Shown in pieces: positions 1-6,833 of a DNA stretch of 18,598 bases (within the stretch, counting starts at the first letter, position 1; every line of letters starts with the position of its first letter). The position numbers and the translations under genes were made by a program. This DNA is from Scybalocola_A sp900557175 (GTDB lineage: Bacteria; Bacillota; Clostridia; Lachnospirales; Lachnospiraceae): the NCBI GenBank assembly GCA_937890745.1, contig CALADH010000088.1:1-18598 (forward strand), given 5' to 3'. A model generated the notes under the pieces. It did no database searches, was not told the DNA's origin, and worked only from the letters and a program-made list of their open reading frames with translations.

Positions 1-16
1 ATAAGGTCGAACATTC

Positions 17-676
17 TTGAGAAAAAAGTGTAAACCAATATTGACAATATCAAAAGCAATTATCAAAGGGAAAACACCGGGTGTCAAAAAGATAAAATAT
101 CTGAATCAGTTTGAGCTTCATACTTTGCTTGCGCATTTAGATATTAAGTCAGAAGTCAATTGGGATTGGTTTATTTTATTAGTTGCAAAAACAGGAATGC
201 GTTTTTCAGAGGCATTGGCGATAACACCGGGTGATTTTGATTTTGCCAGACAGACATTATCTATCAGCAAAACATGGGATTATAAAGGTGAAGGCGGATT
301 TTTGCCGACAAAAAATAAATCTTCGGTAAGGAAAATACAAATTGATTGGCAGATTGTTGTAAAATTTTCTGAATTGATAAAAAATCTTCCGGAAGATAAG
401 CCGCTTTTTGTTGGAGATAAAAAAATCTATAATTCTACAGTAAATGATGTACTTACCCGGCATTGTAAGGCATGTGGAATTTCGGAAATCTCTATTCATG
501 GGCTCAGGCATACTCATGCTTCGCTTTTATTATTTGCCGGCGTTTCGATTGCCAGTGTAGCAAGGCGTTTAGGACATGCAAGTATGACAACAACACAGAA
601 AACGTATTTGCACATCATTCAGGAACTGGAGAACAAAGATGTTGATTTGGTAATGAGAACATTATCGGGATTATAA
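17..676 (+). CDS. Tyrosine recombinase (phage/ICE-type integrase), catalytic domain only
   Basis: Site-specific DNA strand exchange enzyme of the tyrosine recombinase family, acting on attachment sites of phages or integrative elements. Seen directly: the active-site set is complete, with Arg62 in TGMRFSEA, a lysine in the hairpin near residues 99-106, His161 and Arg164 in HGLRHTHA, His187 in RRLGHAS and the nucleophile Tyr197 in QKTYLHI. Family knowledge: full integrases are about 350-400 residues, with an arm-binding and a core-binding domain before this part; both are absent here. The frame is closed by TAA at 2-4, so only a TTG at 17 is available as a start and no ribosome binding site is visible. 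The gene is therefore 5'-incomplete: cut by the window edge plus a frameshift, or truncated in the genome. It probably marks the end of an integrated element lying to the left. The family call is very secure; an intact start is not. Confidence 0.85.
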   Translation: MRKKCKPILTISKAIIKGKTPGVKKIKYLNQFELHTLLAHLDIKSEVNWDWFILLVAKTGMRFSEALAITPGDFDFARQTLSISKTWDYKGEGGFLPTKNKSSVRKIQIDWQIVVKFSELIKNLPEDKPLFVGDKKIYNSTVNDVLTRHCKACGISEISIHGLRHTHASLLLFAGVSIASVARRLGHASMTTTQKTYLHIIQELENKDVDLVMRTLSGL

Positions 677-730
677 AAGCAGTTTTTTAAGAAAGGTCAC
701 TTACGCTGATCTCAAATATAAACGGCGGAA

Positions 731-778
731 TAAGAATAATAGAGCCCATGAACTGTAAACTGACGGATCATGGGCTCT
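731..778 (-). terminator. Intrinsic terminator of the DegV-family gene
   Basis: An 11-bp perfect inverted repeat (741-751 with 768-778, arm AGAGCCCATGA) lies just past the stop of the minus-strand gene. On the minus strand it is followed by a T-rich tail (ATTATTCTTATT). There is no T run on the plus-strand side, so it serves the minus-strand transcript rather than the integrase. Confidence 0.75.
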
Positions 779-795
779 AAATAGCCATTGTTTGA

Positions 796-1650
796 TTATT
801 CTTTGATATAAAAGAGTACACCTAATGTGCCGGGGCCGCAATGGCTGGAAATAACGCCGCCCGCACGGGTGATGTAAATGTGCTCAAAGTAGTTTAAGCT
901 GTCCAAATAAGAATGGATTTCTTTGATAATGTTTTCATCACAGCCCGAGTGGGTGATAAATACGCAGGAGGGATCGGCAGAGCGCAGGTCGGCTTCCATT
1001 TCTCTGACATATTTTAAAAGAACAGCGGATTGTTTTCCACGGTATTTTTTGGATACGTTCATAGCGCCCTGTTCCACAACAATCTGAGGCTTCAACTTCA
1101 GTGTGTTAGCCAAAAGAGCTGTTACGGCATTGCAGCGGCCGCCTCTTGCGAGATATGTCAGCGTTTCAACGACAAAGCTTGCGCGTACTTTTGTGCGCCG
1201 ATGGTTTACAAGTTCTACAATTTCTTTTGCAGATTTTCCGTTTTTAATCAGTTGTGCGGCATATAGAAGCTGCAGGCCGATGCCGGTAGAGAGATTCATG
1301 GAGTCGATGACGTACAGTCTGTCATAATTTAAGTCATCGGCAAGCAGGCGGATGACGTTGCAGGTTGTACTCATCTGCTCGGAGATTCCGAAAAAAATAA
1401 TATCATCTCCGGCATCTGTAAATGGTTTTAATATTTCAAGGGCGCGCTCGTAGGAACAGGCGGCTGTTTTTGGAACCTGACGGTTGGCGTCAGACCATTG
1501 ATAAATTTCATCAGGTGTAATTTGTTCGCCATCGTAATAGCTTTTGTCATTCAGCACAATATATAGAGGTATTGTGACAATGTGAAAAGTTTCTTTTAAT
1601 TCAGGAGATAAATCGCATGTAGAATCAGCAACGAGCTGAATATTTGACAT
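796..1650 (-). CDS. DegV family fatty-acid-binding protein
   Basis: Cytosolic two-domain protein of the DegV/FakB type. Family members bind a fatty acid and, where studied, hand it to a FakA-type kinase for phosphorylation and entry into phospholipid synthesis. Seen directly: the N-terminal ADSTCDL motif (residues 8-14) whose Thr/Ser contact the lipid carboxylate, the central LARGGRCN segment, and the C-terminal SSHCGPGTLGVLF motif. The length of 284 residues is normal for the family. The start is supported by a GAGGAA ribosome binding site a few bases upstream. It lies about 100 bp downstream of tRNA-Arg on the same strand with no clear terminator between them, so read-through from the tRNA promoter is possible. 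No FakA-like kinase is in the window, and fatty acid specificity cannot be read from sequence. Confidence 0.92.
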   Translation of the reverse strand: MSNIQLVADSTCDLSPELKETFHIVTIPLYIVLNDKSYYDGEQITPDEIYQWSDANRQVPKTAACSYERALEILKPFTDAGDDIIFFGISEQMSTTCNVIRLLADDLNYDRLYVIDSMNLSTGIGLQLLYAAQLIKNGKSAKEIVELVNHRRTKVRASFVVETLTYLARGGRCNAVTALLANTLKLKPQIVVEQGAMNVSKKYRGKQSAVLLKYVREMEADLRSADPSCVFITHSGCDENIIKEIHSYLDSLNYFEHIYITRAGGVISSHCGPGTLGVLFYIKE

Positions 1651-1756
1651 AGTAATTCCTCATTTCTTATAATTCGATACCATTTAAACTTTGAAGAATA
1701 AAATAATAGAGACTGCGGTCGTCTTTTGCACTTCACAGCCTCCAAAATATCTGTAA

Positions 1757-1828
1757 CGTCCCCTGCGGGAATCGAACCCACAGCTAGCGCTTAGGAGGCG
1801 CTTGTTTTATCCGTTAAACTAAGAGGAC
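1757..1828 (-). tRNA. tRNA-Arg (anticodon CCU)
   Basis: Complete cloverleaf on the minus strand. The acceptor arms GTCCTCT and AGGGGAC pair, the D stem is GTTT/AAAC, and the anticodon stem AGCGC/GCGCT holds the loop CTCCTAA. The T arm is GTGGG/CCCGC around TTCGATT, with discriminator G at 1757. The loop places CCT at positions 34-36, so it reads the rare AGG arginine codon. CCA is not encoded. No partial copy of its 3' end was noticed nearby that would mark it as the attachment site of the integrase at 17-676. Confidence 0.96.
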
Positions 1829-1840
1829 ATGATTGTAAGT

Positions 1841-1860
1841 AACAAAATATCTGTTTTGTT
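1841..1860 (-). other. Hairpin in the leader of tRNA-Arg
   Basis: AACAAAA (1841-1847) pairs perfectly with TTTTGTT (1854-1860) around a six-base loop. It lies between the predicted transcription start (about 1862) and the 5' end of the tRNA at 1828. In the precursor RNA it would form a short stem that processing must remove. Confidence 0.5.
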
Positions 1861-1868
1861 GCTCTATC

Positions 1869-1897
1869 ATTCTACTATGAAGCCAAGTAAAAGTCAA
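1869..1897 (-). promoter_or_regulatory. Sigma-A-type promoter for tRNA-Arg
   Basis: On the minus strand a -35 box TTGACT (1892-1897) and a -10 box TAGAAT (1869-1874) are separated by exactly 17 bp. The tRNA begins about 34 nt downstream of the predicted start site. Both boxes are close to consensus. Confidence 0.75.
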
Positions 1898-1907
1898 TGG
1901 AGGCGTG

Positions 1908-1951
1908 TGATTTAACAAAAGTTTGTAGCCATATGATTTAACAAAAGTTTG
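1908..1951 (+). repeat. 18-bp direct repeat pair upstream of the alkaline phosphatase
   Basis: The sequence TGATTTAACAAAAGTTTG occurs at 1908-1925 and again without change at 1934-1951, a 26-bp period. The core TTTAACA recurs at 1987-1993. The copies lie upstream of a phosphatase gene and resemble in spirit the TTAACA-type repeats bound by PhoP in Bacillus, though the canonical 11-bp spacing is not present. A role as operator sites is inference. The rest of 1898-2055 is AT-rich with no gene. Confidence 0.6.
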
Positions 1952-2022
1952 ATAAATTTATCCTTGATTTAAAAAAACTTCTGAAATTTAACATTCTTTT
2001 TAAATTGTTTCACAGAAATAAG

Positions 2023-2139
2023 GTGGAGAGCGCTTTGATATTTTTGTATGCTGATACCAGTGTACAGAGAACGTGCGCAGCGCGGCTTTTGTACACCGGT
2101 GACGGACTGTTTCGGAAAGAGACAGGGGCGTTTGGTTAA
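2023..2139 (+). CDS. Possible small leader ORF (38 codons), weak
   Basis: An open frame runs from GTG at 2023 (alternative TTG at 2035) to TAA at 2137. It would encode a 34- to 38-residue peptide beginning VESALIFLYADTS. A purine-rich AGGTGGAG lies 5' of the TTG and could serve as a ribosome binding site for it. The frame is fully overlapped by the hairpin at 2056-2100, so the base composition may reflect RNA structure rather than coding. I do not recognise the peptide and give it a low chance of being translated. Confidence 0.2.
   Translation: MESALIFLYADTSVQRTCAARLLYTGDGLFRKETGAFG
2056..2100 (+). promoter_or_regulatory. Large stem-loop in the alkaline phosphatase leader
   Basis: ACCAGTGTACA (2056-2066) pairs with TGTACACCGGT (2090-2100) with one mismatch, and an inner CGTGC/GCGCG stem (2072-2076, 2080-2084) closes on a GCA loop. 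The element is GC-rich in an AT-rich setting. No T run follows, so it is not an intrinsic terminator. It could be an operator dyad, a structured 5' leader or an RNA stabiliser. Confidence 0.5.
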
Positions 2140-2174
2140 AATATAAAAGAGAGAATATGTTCAGGAGGAACTAC

Positions 2175-3821
2175 ATGAAAAAAATTGCAGGTTTATTTTT
2201 GACATCGGTCATGCTGACCGGGGCACTCGCAGGCTGCGGCGCTGATACAGCAGCTGCACAGACAGCCGCACAGACAACGGCAGACAAAAATTCGGAGAGC
2301 GCAAAAACAGTTGGGACAGCCGATGAGGACGGTGCAAAGACAGCAAAAACGCCGAAGTACGTCTTTTTATTTATCGGAGATGGTATGAGCTATCCGCAGA
2401 TACAGCTGACAAATTATTTTGTGAGTGCCAATGCGGCAAAGGAAGCGGGCGAGACGGTGACTGTTGACGGTGAAGAAAAATCAGTTCTGTCGAGTAAAAA
2501 TAATCTGACGATGATGGATTTTCCGGTGTCGGGCTCGGCGCAGACTTATGACAGTACGTCTTTTGCACCGGATTCGGCATCGACGGCCACTTCGATTGCC
2601 ACGGGAAATAAGACGTGGAGCGGCAGTATCAATGTGAGCACGGATTTCACGAAAGAGTATGAGACGATTGCAGAAAAGCTGAAAAAACAGAAAGATTATA
2701 AGGTCGGGATTATTACAAGTGTCAATATGAATCATGCGACGCCGGCAGCTTTTTATGCCCATCAGGAATCAAGAAATGCTTATTATGATATCGGACTGGA
2801 AATGATTGAAAGTAATTTTGATTATTTTGCAGGCGGAGCGCTCCTTGCCCCGACTGGTGAAGATGAGAAGCAGGAAGACCTTTACAGTCTTTCGGAAAAA
2901 GCAGGCTATAAGGTTGTGAAGACACAGAAAGAGGCGGAGGCGCTGACGCCGGAGGATGGCAAGGTCATTGTTGTCGACGAGCATTTGGCAGACAGCAATG
3001 CGATGGCTTATGATATGGATCTTGAGGACGGCCAGTGGGCGCTTGCCGATTATGTAGACAAGGGCATCGAGATGCTTGACAATGAGAACGGTTTCTTTAT
3101 GATGGTCGAGGGCGGAAAGATTGACTGGGCATGTCATGCAAATGATGCTGCATCGACGATTTCTGATACAATTGCGCTTGATGAGGCGGTTGCGGAAGCC
3201 GTGGAATTTTACAATGAGCACCCGGATGAAACGTTGATTCTTGTGACGGGCGATCATGAGACCGGTGGTCTGACAATCGGCTATGCCGGAACAGATTATG
3301 ATACATTCCTTACAAATTTCAACAATCAGAAGATTTCTTATGCAAAGTTTGACTCTGACTATGTGAGCAAATATAAAGAGGAAAAAACAGATTTTGACAC
3401 AGTGATGAAAGATGTCACAGAGCTTTTTGGATTAAAGGCACCGGCAGCGGAGGGGACAGAGACTACATCGCAGAAAGACAGCGCCGATAAGCACCCTGAG
3501 TCTGAAGATGACGGAAGTCTTGAAATGACACAGTACGAATATGATAAATTAAAAGAGGCGTACGAGACAACAATGAGCCGCACAGGAGAGGAAGAAGAAT
3601 TCGGACAGGATGAGTATGTGAAATACGGCAGCTACGAGCCTCTGACTGTGACGATCACACATATTTTAAATAATAAGAGCGGCATTAACTTCGGTTCTTA
3701 CGCCCATACAGGTCTTCCGGTTGAAGTATTTGCCATGGGCGCAGGGCAGGAAAACTTTGGCGGTTATTATGACAATACCGATATTTATGAAAAAATGGCG
3801 TCACTTACGGGCGTAAAATAA
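2175..3821 (+). CDS. Alkaline phosphatase, secreted lipoprotein
   Basis: Metal-dependent phosphomonoesterase of the PhoA superfamily that releases phosphate from organic esters outside the membrane. The start is ATG 2175 rather than the in-frame ATG 2157, because an AGGAGGA ribosome binding site (2163-2169) fits only the former. The product has 548 residues. It has a lipoprotein signal with lipobox LAGC (Cys21) and an Ala/Thr-rich linker. Metal ligand Asp69 lies in IGDGM, the nucleophile Ser134 in PDSASTAT, and HATPAA is at 187-192. Further ligands are Glu312 in VEGG, Asp317 and His321 in DWACH, Asp360 and His361 in TGDHETGG, and His511 in AHTG. These assignments follow the family pattern. 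Residues about 423-485 form an acidic, low-complexity insertion rich in Glu, Asp and Ser before the last metal ligand. The gene is followed after 11 bp by a YibE/F gene, an apparent operon. No phosphatase-specific promoter was identified; the leader carries direct repeats and a stem-loop. Confidence 0.95.
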   Translation: MKKIAGLFLTSVMLTGALAGCGADTAAAQTAAQTTADKNSESAKTVGTADEDGAKTAKTPKYVFLFIGDGMSYPQIQLTNYFVSANAAKEAGETVTVDGEEKSVLSSKNNLTMMDFPVSGSAQTYDSTSFAPDSASTATSIATGNKTWSGSINVSTDFTKEYETIAEKLKKQKDYKVGIITSVNMNHATPAAFYAHQESRNAYYDIGLEMIESNFDYFAGGALLAPTGEDEKQEDLYSLSEKAGYKVVKTQKEAEALTPEDGKVIVVDEHLADSNAMAYDMDLEDGQWALADYVDKGIEMLDNENGFFMMVEGGKIDWACHANDAASTISDTIALDEAVAEAVEFYNEHPDETLILVTGDHETGGLTIGYAGTDYDTFLTNFNNQKISYAKFDSDYVSKYKEEKTDFDTVMKDVTELFGLKAPAAEGTETTSQKDSADKHPESEDDGSLEMTQYEYDKLKEAYETTMSRTGEEEEFGQDEYVKYGSYEPLTVTITHILNNKSGINFGSYAHTGLPVEVFAMGAGQENFGGYYDNTDIYEKMASLTGVK

Positions 3822-3832
3822 CGAGGGCATAT

Positions 3833-4984
3833 ATGAGACAGGCATTTTTGAAAAAGAAGAATTCAATTTTTCTGATGCTTATCATAGGTCTTATTCTGAC
3901 AGCGATCCTTGCAGCCGTTCCAACCGGCTACGAGGACGCTTTGATTTATAAGGATATGGAAAGGGCAACAGCAAAGATTACAGAGGTGGATAATTCGGCG
4001 ATTAAAAGTTCAGGCTTGATACAGTCGGGGGAACAGTCATGTACGCTCCTTATTGAGGACGGTATTTTTGAGGGGCGTGAGATGACAGGCGTCAATTTTC
4101 TCAGCGGTTCTTTAGAAAAGGATAAGATTTATAAGGTTGGCGACAGGGCGCTAGTGACAATCAGCTATGACGGCGATGAGATAAATTCTGTCGTGATGTC
4201 GGATCATTACAGGCTTGATAAGGAGATCATCCTTTTGGCTGCCTTTGCGCTGCTTTTGATTATTGTAGCCGGGCGAAACGGTCTTCTTGCCATATTTTCT
4301 TTTTTTATTACGATACTTACAATCTGGAAAATTTTAGTGCCGGCTTATTTAAAAGGGTATCCGCCGGTGTGGACAGGAATTTTAATCACCGTATTTATTA
4401 CAGTCATCATTATTTTCTTTGTGTATGGTTTTGATAAAAAGACAGTGACGGCGTCTTTGGGATCGCTTCTCGGAATTTTTACAACCTGTATTTTGGGAAT
4501 GATTTTTACGGATTTATTCAGAATCAACGGTGCGGTCATGCCGGACTCGGAATCGCTTTTGTACAGTGGTTTTCAGCATCTTGATCTGACAGCTATTTTT
4601 ATGAGCAGTATTTTTATCGGCGCTTCCGGGGCAATGATGGATCTGTCAGTGGATATTACATCGGCAGTTTGTGAAGTTGTGGAGAAGAAGCCGGATATTT
4701 CATGGAAAGAGGCGGCAAAATCCGGCATGAATGTCGGGCGGGCGGCCATGGGCACGATGACGACAACGCTTCTTCTTGCCTATTCAGGCGGGTATATTAC
4801 GCTTCTGATGGTATTTATGGCGCAGGGGACGCCGACGGATCACATTTTGAATTACAAGTATGTTGCCGCGGAAATCCTGGACACTGTTGTGGGGAGCTTT
4901 GGCCTTGTGACAGTGGCGCCGTTTACAGCCCTTGTGGCGGGATTGATGCTGACTAAGAAAACGAAGAAGATTAAAGAAGTATAA
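3833..4984 (+). CDS. YibE/F family multispanning membrane protein
   Basis: Integral membrane protein of the YibE/F family, whose biochemical role is not established. Seen directly: an N-terminal membrane segment (about 11-29), then an extracytoplasmic domain of about 100 residues (31-128). This is followed by a cluster of hydrophobic segments at roughly 131-147, 149-168, 179-199, 206-226, 250-270, 305-330 and 345-373. The family-typical GASGAMMDLSVDITSA stretch (263-278) and the basic C terminus KKTKKIKEV are present. The length of 383 residues is normal. It starts 11 bp after the phosphatase stop, with GAGGG as ribosome binding site, and is closed by a strong terminator, so the two genes are very probably co-transcribed. 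The pairing suggests a link to phosphate or envelope physiology, but that is inference from position only. Confidence 0.88.
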   Translation: MRQAFLKKKNSIFLMLIIGLILTAILAAVPTGYEDALIYKDMERATAKITEVDNSAIKSSGLIQSGEQSCTLLIEDGIFEGREMTGVNFLSGSLEKDKIYKVGDRALVTISYDGDEINSVVMSDHYRLDKEIILLAAFALLLIIVAGRNGLLAIFSFFITILTIWKILVPAYLKGYPPVWTGILITVFITVIIIFFVYGFDKKTVTASLGSLLGIFTTCILGMIFTDLFRINGAVMPDSESLLYSGFQHLDLTAIFMSSIFIGASGAMMDLSVDITSAVCEVVEKKPDISWKEAAKSGMNVGRAAMGTMTTTLLLAYSGGYITLLMVFMAQGTPTDHILNYKYVAAEILDTVVGSFGLVTVAPFTALVAGLMLTKKTKKIKEV

Positions 4985-4989
4985 TTTGG

Positions 4990-5039
4990 CAGGCTTTCAA
5001 AAAATCAGGTGTGGTGCCGGTTTTTGAAAGCCTGTTTTT
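4990..5039 (+). terminator. Strong intrinsic terminator of the phosphatase-YibE/F operon
   Basis: CAGGCTTTCAAAAA (from 4990) pairs with TTTTTGAAAGCCTG (5021-5034) over 14 bp, followed directly by five T. It begins six bases after the stop codon of the YibE/F gene. Confidence 0.92.
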
Positions 5040-5057
5040 ATGGGAAATGCCTTTGAA

Positions 5058-5094
5058 TTGTCCGCGATATTCTGCTATATACTTTTGGCGGACA
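5058..5094 (+). promoter_or_regulatory. Inverted repeat upstream of the phosphoribosyltransferase-like gene
   Basis: TGTCCGC (5059-5065) and GCGGACA (5088-5094) form a perfect 7-bp dyad separated by 22 bp, about 90 bp before the gene. An A/T-rich GGTAAAATAAT follows directly and could hold a -10 box, but no -35 at good spacing is visible. It may be an operator; the evidence is only the symmetry and position. Confidence 0.35.
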
Positions 5095-5184
5095 GTATGG
5101 TAAAATAATAACAGGGTTGATTTTGGGTATGATTTTCATGTCTGCACCGGCTAAATGTGCAGATATAAGTGAGGAGGAATTTTT

Positions 5185-5826
5185 ATGGAGAGCAGATTAA
5201 GAGACATTCGTTCAAAGGTAAATCCGAAGGCGAGAATTAAAGTGATGGAGGGGCATTTTGCGACGAGCCATTCGCATATTAATACTTATATTGATATGTC
5301 CACGGTAAAGTGCCGTCATAATAATGCCCGTGAGACGGCAAAGACACTGGCAGAAAAGTATGTGACAACGCTGTCTGTCGATACGATTATCTGTTTGGAT
5401 GGAACTGAAATGATTGGGGCCTACATGGCGGAGATTTTATCGGATAATTCGGTCATGTCTCTTAACAGCGGAAAGAATATTTCTGTTGTAACACCGGAGT
5501 TTAATCCGATGGGACAGATGATTTTCAGAGATAATACACAGAGAATGATTAAAAATATGCAGGTGCTTCTTTTAGTTGCATCGGCGACGACAGGAAAGAC
5601 GATTGACCGTGCCGTTGAGTGTATTGAGTATTATGAGGGCAGTGTCTGCGGCATTTCTGCGATTTTCAGTGCAGCAAAGGAAAGCCACGGCCTTGAAATC
5701 AATACAATATTTACGGACAGGGATTTGCCGGAATATAGGGCATATTCCCATGCGGACTGCCCATATTGCAAGCAGAAAATGCGCGTTGAGGCGATTGTGA
5801 ACAGCTACGGTTATTCAAAGCTGTAA
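5185..5826 (+). CDS. Phosphoribosyltransferase-like protein (OPRT-related, divergent)
   Basis: Probable cytosolic protein of the type I phosphoribosyltransferase fold, related to orotate phosphoribosyltransferase, with unknown substrate. Seen directly: an early SHSHINTYIDM segment resembling the substrate region of orotate enzymes, IICLDGTEMIG (69-79) resembling the fold's central strand, and VLLLVASATTGKTI (127-140) at the place of the PRPP loop. The loop keeps the TTGKT part, but the two acidic residues usual in this motif (VDDV-type) are replaced by Ala-Ser, so catalytic activity is doubtful or altered. A CPYC pair (Cys192, Cys195) near the C terminus suggests a metal or redox site. It has 213 residues, and GAGGAGG provides a strong ribosome binding site. 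It is followed after 47 bp by the exonuclease gene on the same strand, so the two may share a transcript. Confidence 0.7.
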   Translation: MESRLRDIRSKVNPKARIKVMEGHFATSHSHINTYIDMSTVKCRHNNARETAKTLAEKYVTTLSVDTIICLDGTEMIGAYMAEILSDNSVMSLNSGKNISVVTPEFNPMGQMIFRDNTQRMIKNMQVLLLVASATTGKTIDRAVECIEYYEGSVCGISAIFSAAKESHGLEINTIFTDRDLPEYRAYSHADCPYCKQKMRVEAIVNSYGYSKL

Positions 5827-5873
5827 AGACGGTCAGTCATGCAAAATTTTCAGATAGGAAGGCGTAGGTTTGC

Positions 5874-6821
5874 ATGAATTATATTGTTTTGGATTTTGAG
5901 TGGAATCAAAGTACTTATGGCAGAGAGGCGCGCCTTCGGCGGCTGCCCTTTGAAATTATTGAAATCGGCGCCGTAAAGTTAGATGCACAGGGCAGGGTGA
6001 TTGAAGAATATGATACGATCATCCGCCCTGTAGTCTATAAAAAAATGCATCATATGACGATGGAAATGACGGGCATTACAGATGAAATGCTTAAAACGGG
6101 TGTTCGATTTGATAAGGCCGCCCTTGATTTCATTTTATGGTGCGGCGACGATTATATGTTTTGCACATGGGGCAATCTTGACCTTTTTGAATTTCAGCGG
6201 AATCTCAAATATCACAGATTGCTGGATTTGGTTGACGGACCGGTAAAGTATATCAATCTTCAGAAAATATTTAAGCAGTTTTACAGTGATGAGCAGACAG
6301 TCAGCGCTCTTGAGACAGCCGTTGACTATTTTGATATTAGAAAAGATGAAGCCTTTCATCGTGCAATTCAGGATGCCCGCTATACGGCGGCAGTTTTTGA
6401 GCATATGGATATAGAAAAGATGCTCGATAATTTTACAGTGGATTATTATCAGTACCCGCGGACAAAGGATGAGGAAATAGAGCTTCATTATGAAATGTAT
6501 GACAAGTACATTTCACGCGGTTTTAGAACAAAAGAGGCGGCATTAAAAGATAAACGGGTGTGTGAAACCCGTTGTTTTATGTGCGGAAAAGATGTGGGAA
6601 CGGTGATGGACTGGTTTTCTTCAAAGACGAGAAACTACTATTGCCTGATTCAATGTCCCGATCACGGTTATACGAGAGGCAAGATTAAATTAAAGCGTAT
6701 GGATGATGACAGAATTGTTGCAGTGAAAACGCTGAGGCCGATTGATGAAGCACAGGCACAGGAAATTCTTACGGTAAAACAGGAGGTTATCGAAAAGCGC
6801 AGAGAGCGCAGACATCAATAG
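5874..6821 (+). CDS. DEDDh 3'-5' exonuclease with Cys-rich C-terminal extension
   Basis: Predicted metal-dependent 3'-5' exonuclease of the DnaQ-like DEDDh group, closest in style to the KapD/ERI-1-like branch. Seen directly: Exo I Asp7 and Glu9 in VLDFEWNQ, Exo II Asp103 in WGNLDLFEF, and Exo III with His162 and Asp167 in FHRAIQDARYTA. The order and spacing fit the DEDDh set completely. The exonuclease domain ends near residue 182. A tail of about 130 residues follows, with Cys230, Cys234, Cys237, Cys257, Cys261 and His264, arranged like a small zinc ribbon (CFMCG and CPDH pairs), and a highly charged C terminus. The natural substrate, DNA or RNA, cannot be told. An AGGAAGG ribosome binding site precedes the ATG. 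The gene ends 12 bp before the lipid kinase, an operon-like spacing. Confidence 0.88.
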   Translation: MNYIVLDFEWNQSTYGREARLRRLPFEIIEIGAVKLDAQGRVIEEYDTIIRPVVYKKMHHMTMEMTGITDEMLKTGVRFDKAALDFILWCGDDYMFCTWGNLDLFEFQRNLKYHRLLDLVDGPVKYINLQKIFKQFYSDEQTVSALETAVDYFDIRKDEAFHRAIQDARYTAAVFEHMDIEKMLDNFTVDYYQYPRTKDEEIELHYEMYDKYISRGFRTKEAALKDKRVCETRCFMCGKDVGTVMDWFSSKTRNYYCLIQCPDHGYTRGKIKLKRMDDDRIVAVKTLRPIDEAQAQEILTVKQEVIEKRRERRHQ

Positions 6822-6833
6822 AAAAGGAAAAGT

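Noticed and set aside
1757..1828. tRNA-Arg as the attachment site of the integrase at 17-676
   Set aside because: An intact gene and a complete terminator lie between them, and I noticed no duplicate of the tRNA 3' end near the integrase. Attachment sites cannot be assigned from this window.
2157..2174. Upstream ATG of the alkaline phosphatase (six extra residues)
   Set aside because: The ribosome binding site AGGAGGA at 2163-2169 lies after this ATG and fits the ATG at 2175, which also gives a normal lipoprotein signal.
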